A stretch of 21,825 bases of DNA from Acidobacteriota bacterium (GTDB lineage Bacteria; Acidobacteriota; Terriglobia; Terriglobales; Acidobacteriaceae): assembly GCA_021846065.1 (NCBI GenBank), contig JAJZCP010000006.1:1-21825 (forward strand), read 5' to 3'. A program made the position numbers and the translations under genes. Below, piece by piece: positions 21,063 through 21,825 of this stretch. Under the pieces are notes generated by a model, which was given only the letters and a program-made list of their open reading frames with translations, was not told the origin of the DNA and did no database searches. How positions within the stretch are numbered: position 1 is the first letter of the stretch; each line of letters starts with the position of its first letter.

Positions 21063-21081
21063 TTCTTTGCCTGAGGAAGCC

Positions 21082-21825
21082 ATGACCACGACGGAACTCG
21101 CCATTGACCGGGAATACTCCACCGCAGAACTGATCGCCCTCGAAGAGCAGTACGGCGCGCACAACTATCACCCGCTCGATGTGGTGATTGAACGCGCGTC
21201 GGGAGCCTGGGTCCAGGATGTCGCGGGCCGTCGCTATCTTGATTTTCTGGCTGCCTACTCAGCGGTGAATCAGGGCCACTGCCATCCGGCGATTCTGCGG
21301 GCGATGATGGAACAGGCGCAGAAGGTGACGTTAACCTCGCGGGCGTTTCGCAACGATCAACTACCGCTGCTCTATCGCGATCTGCATGAGCTGACAGGAT
21401 ATGAGATGGCGTTGCCAATGAACTCAGGAGCCGAAGGCGTGGAGACGGCACTGAAAGCGGCACGCAAGTGGGGCGAAACCGTGAAGGGAATCGCTCCGAA
21501 CCAGGCAGAGATTCTGGTTGCCTCCGGGAATTTTCACGGACGTACGATTGCGATTGTCGGCTTCTCCTCGGATGCGCAATATCGGGCTGGATTCGGGCCT
21601 TTTGCGCCGGGATTCCGGGCGGTTTCCTTTGGCGACATCGCAGCGCTGGAGCGGGCGATCACACCGAATACGGCTGCGTTTCTGGTGGAGCCGATCCAAG
21701 GCGAGGCAGGGATTATTGTGCCGCCGGATGGCTATCTGGCGGCCGCAGCCGCACTGTGCCGCAAGCACCGGGTGCTGCTGATCGCCGATGAGATTCAATC
21801 CGGACTGGGACGCACGGGAAAGCTC
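21082..21825 (+). CDS. rocD: Ornithine aminotransferase, N-terminal part (runs off the window)
   Basis: From ATG 21082, with GAGGAA at 21073-21078 just upstream, 248 codons run open to the window edge. The sequence is that of a class III PLP aminotransferase. '[20 protein letters not shown]' followed by '[18 protein letters not shown]' is characteristic of ornithine--oxo-acid transaminase rather than acetylornithine transaminase. Other motifs are '[20 protein letters not shown]' (PLP phosphate site), '[15 protein letters not shown]', '[16 protein letters not shown]' and '[16 protein letters not shown]', which holds the PLP-pyridine Asp. The PLP lysine lies beyond the edge. The enzyme converts ornithine and 2-oxoglutarate to glutamate semialdehyde and glutamate in arginine breakdown or proline synthesis. 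The gap of 103 nt to the reductase gene and its own candidate promoter suggest separate transcription. Confidence 0.93.
   Translation, partial: MTTTELAIDREYSTAELIALEEQYGAHNYHPLDVVIERASGAWVQDVAGRRYLDFLAAYSAVNQGHCHPAILRAMMEQAQKVTLTSRAFRNDQLPLLYRDLHELTGYEMALPMNSGAEGVETALKAARKWGETVKGIAPNQAEILVASGNFHGRTIAIVGFSSDAQYRAGFGPFAPGFRAVSFGDIAALERAITPNTAAFLVEPIQGEAGIIVPPDGYLAAAAALCRKHRVLLIADEIQSGLGRTGKL

Noticed and set aside
1..21825. CRISPR arrays, defence islands, transposons, phage or tRNA genes
   Set aside because: No spaced direct repeats, transposase or integrase motifs, or cloverleaf sequences were recognised. The base composition looks even across the window.

Overview
The window looks like a chromosomal segment of a GC-rich soil or freshwater acidobacterium (Acidobacteriota, probably class Terriglobia). 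Three things suggest this. There is a very long Oar-like TonB-dependent receptor with an N-terminal carboxypeptidase-regulatory domain. There is a VWFA-related protein of the kind that is expanded in Acidobacteria. The high GC content leaves long open antisense frames over almost every gene. The assignment is inferred from gene families; I see no rRNA, tRNA, CRISPR array, insertion sequence or phage gene.

Layout, left to right. (1) 1-3093, minus strand: a compact operon rnc (RNase III, TTG start) - lepB - lepB - asmA-like (cut by the window edge), with overlapping or nearly abutting genes. (2) 3250-6521, minus strand: an unrecognised secreted TPR protein with a repeat-coded Ala/Gln/Pro tail, preceded by a secreted M24 aminopeptidase-like enzyme. 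(3) 6588-8618, plus strand: a large secreted alpha/beta hydrolase, divergent from the M24 gene. (4) 8641-10013, minus strand: an ECF sigma factor (TTG start) overlapping its putative anti-sigma factor, which carries a TonB-C-like domain after its membrane segment. (5) 10194-13605, plus strand: msrB, a PabB-PabC fusion, and a secreted class A beta-lactamase-like protein. (6) 13646-17146, minus strand: the TonB-dependent receptor, divergent from (7) the VWFA-like gene at 17489-19087. The intergenic region between these two holds two promoters, two copies of a 14-bp motif, a hairpin and a 17-bp palindrome. (8) 19088-20978, plus strand: a 31-codon cysteine-rich leader ORF, a strong intrinsic terminator and a siroheme sulfite reductase. 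(9) 21082-21825: the 5' part of an ornithine aminotransferase gene.

The most interesting feature is the leader of the sulfite reductase gene. A short ORF at 19120-19215 has six Cys codons within codons 4-17. It is followed by an 11-bp terminator hairpin with a seven-T tract. The leader ORF also contains an 8-nt segment (19180-19187) perfectly complementary to the left arm of the terminator (19251-19258). This is the architecture of a transcription attenuator that senses cysteine supply and controls the enzyme that makes sulfide for cysteine synthesis. The reductase keeps the Tyr and Cys that form the crosslink in mycobacterial sulfite reductase, which supports sulfite rather than nitrite as its substrate.

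Elsewhere most genes serve the cell envelope or secretion (signal peptidases, AsmA-like protein, receptor, secreted hydrolases). Housekeeping functions (RNase III, folate precursor synthesis, methionine sulfoxide repair) are interspersed.
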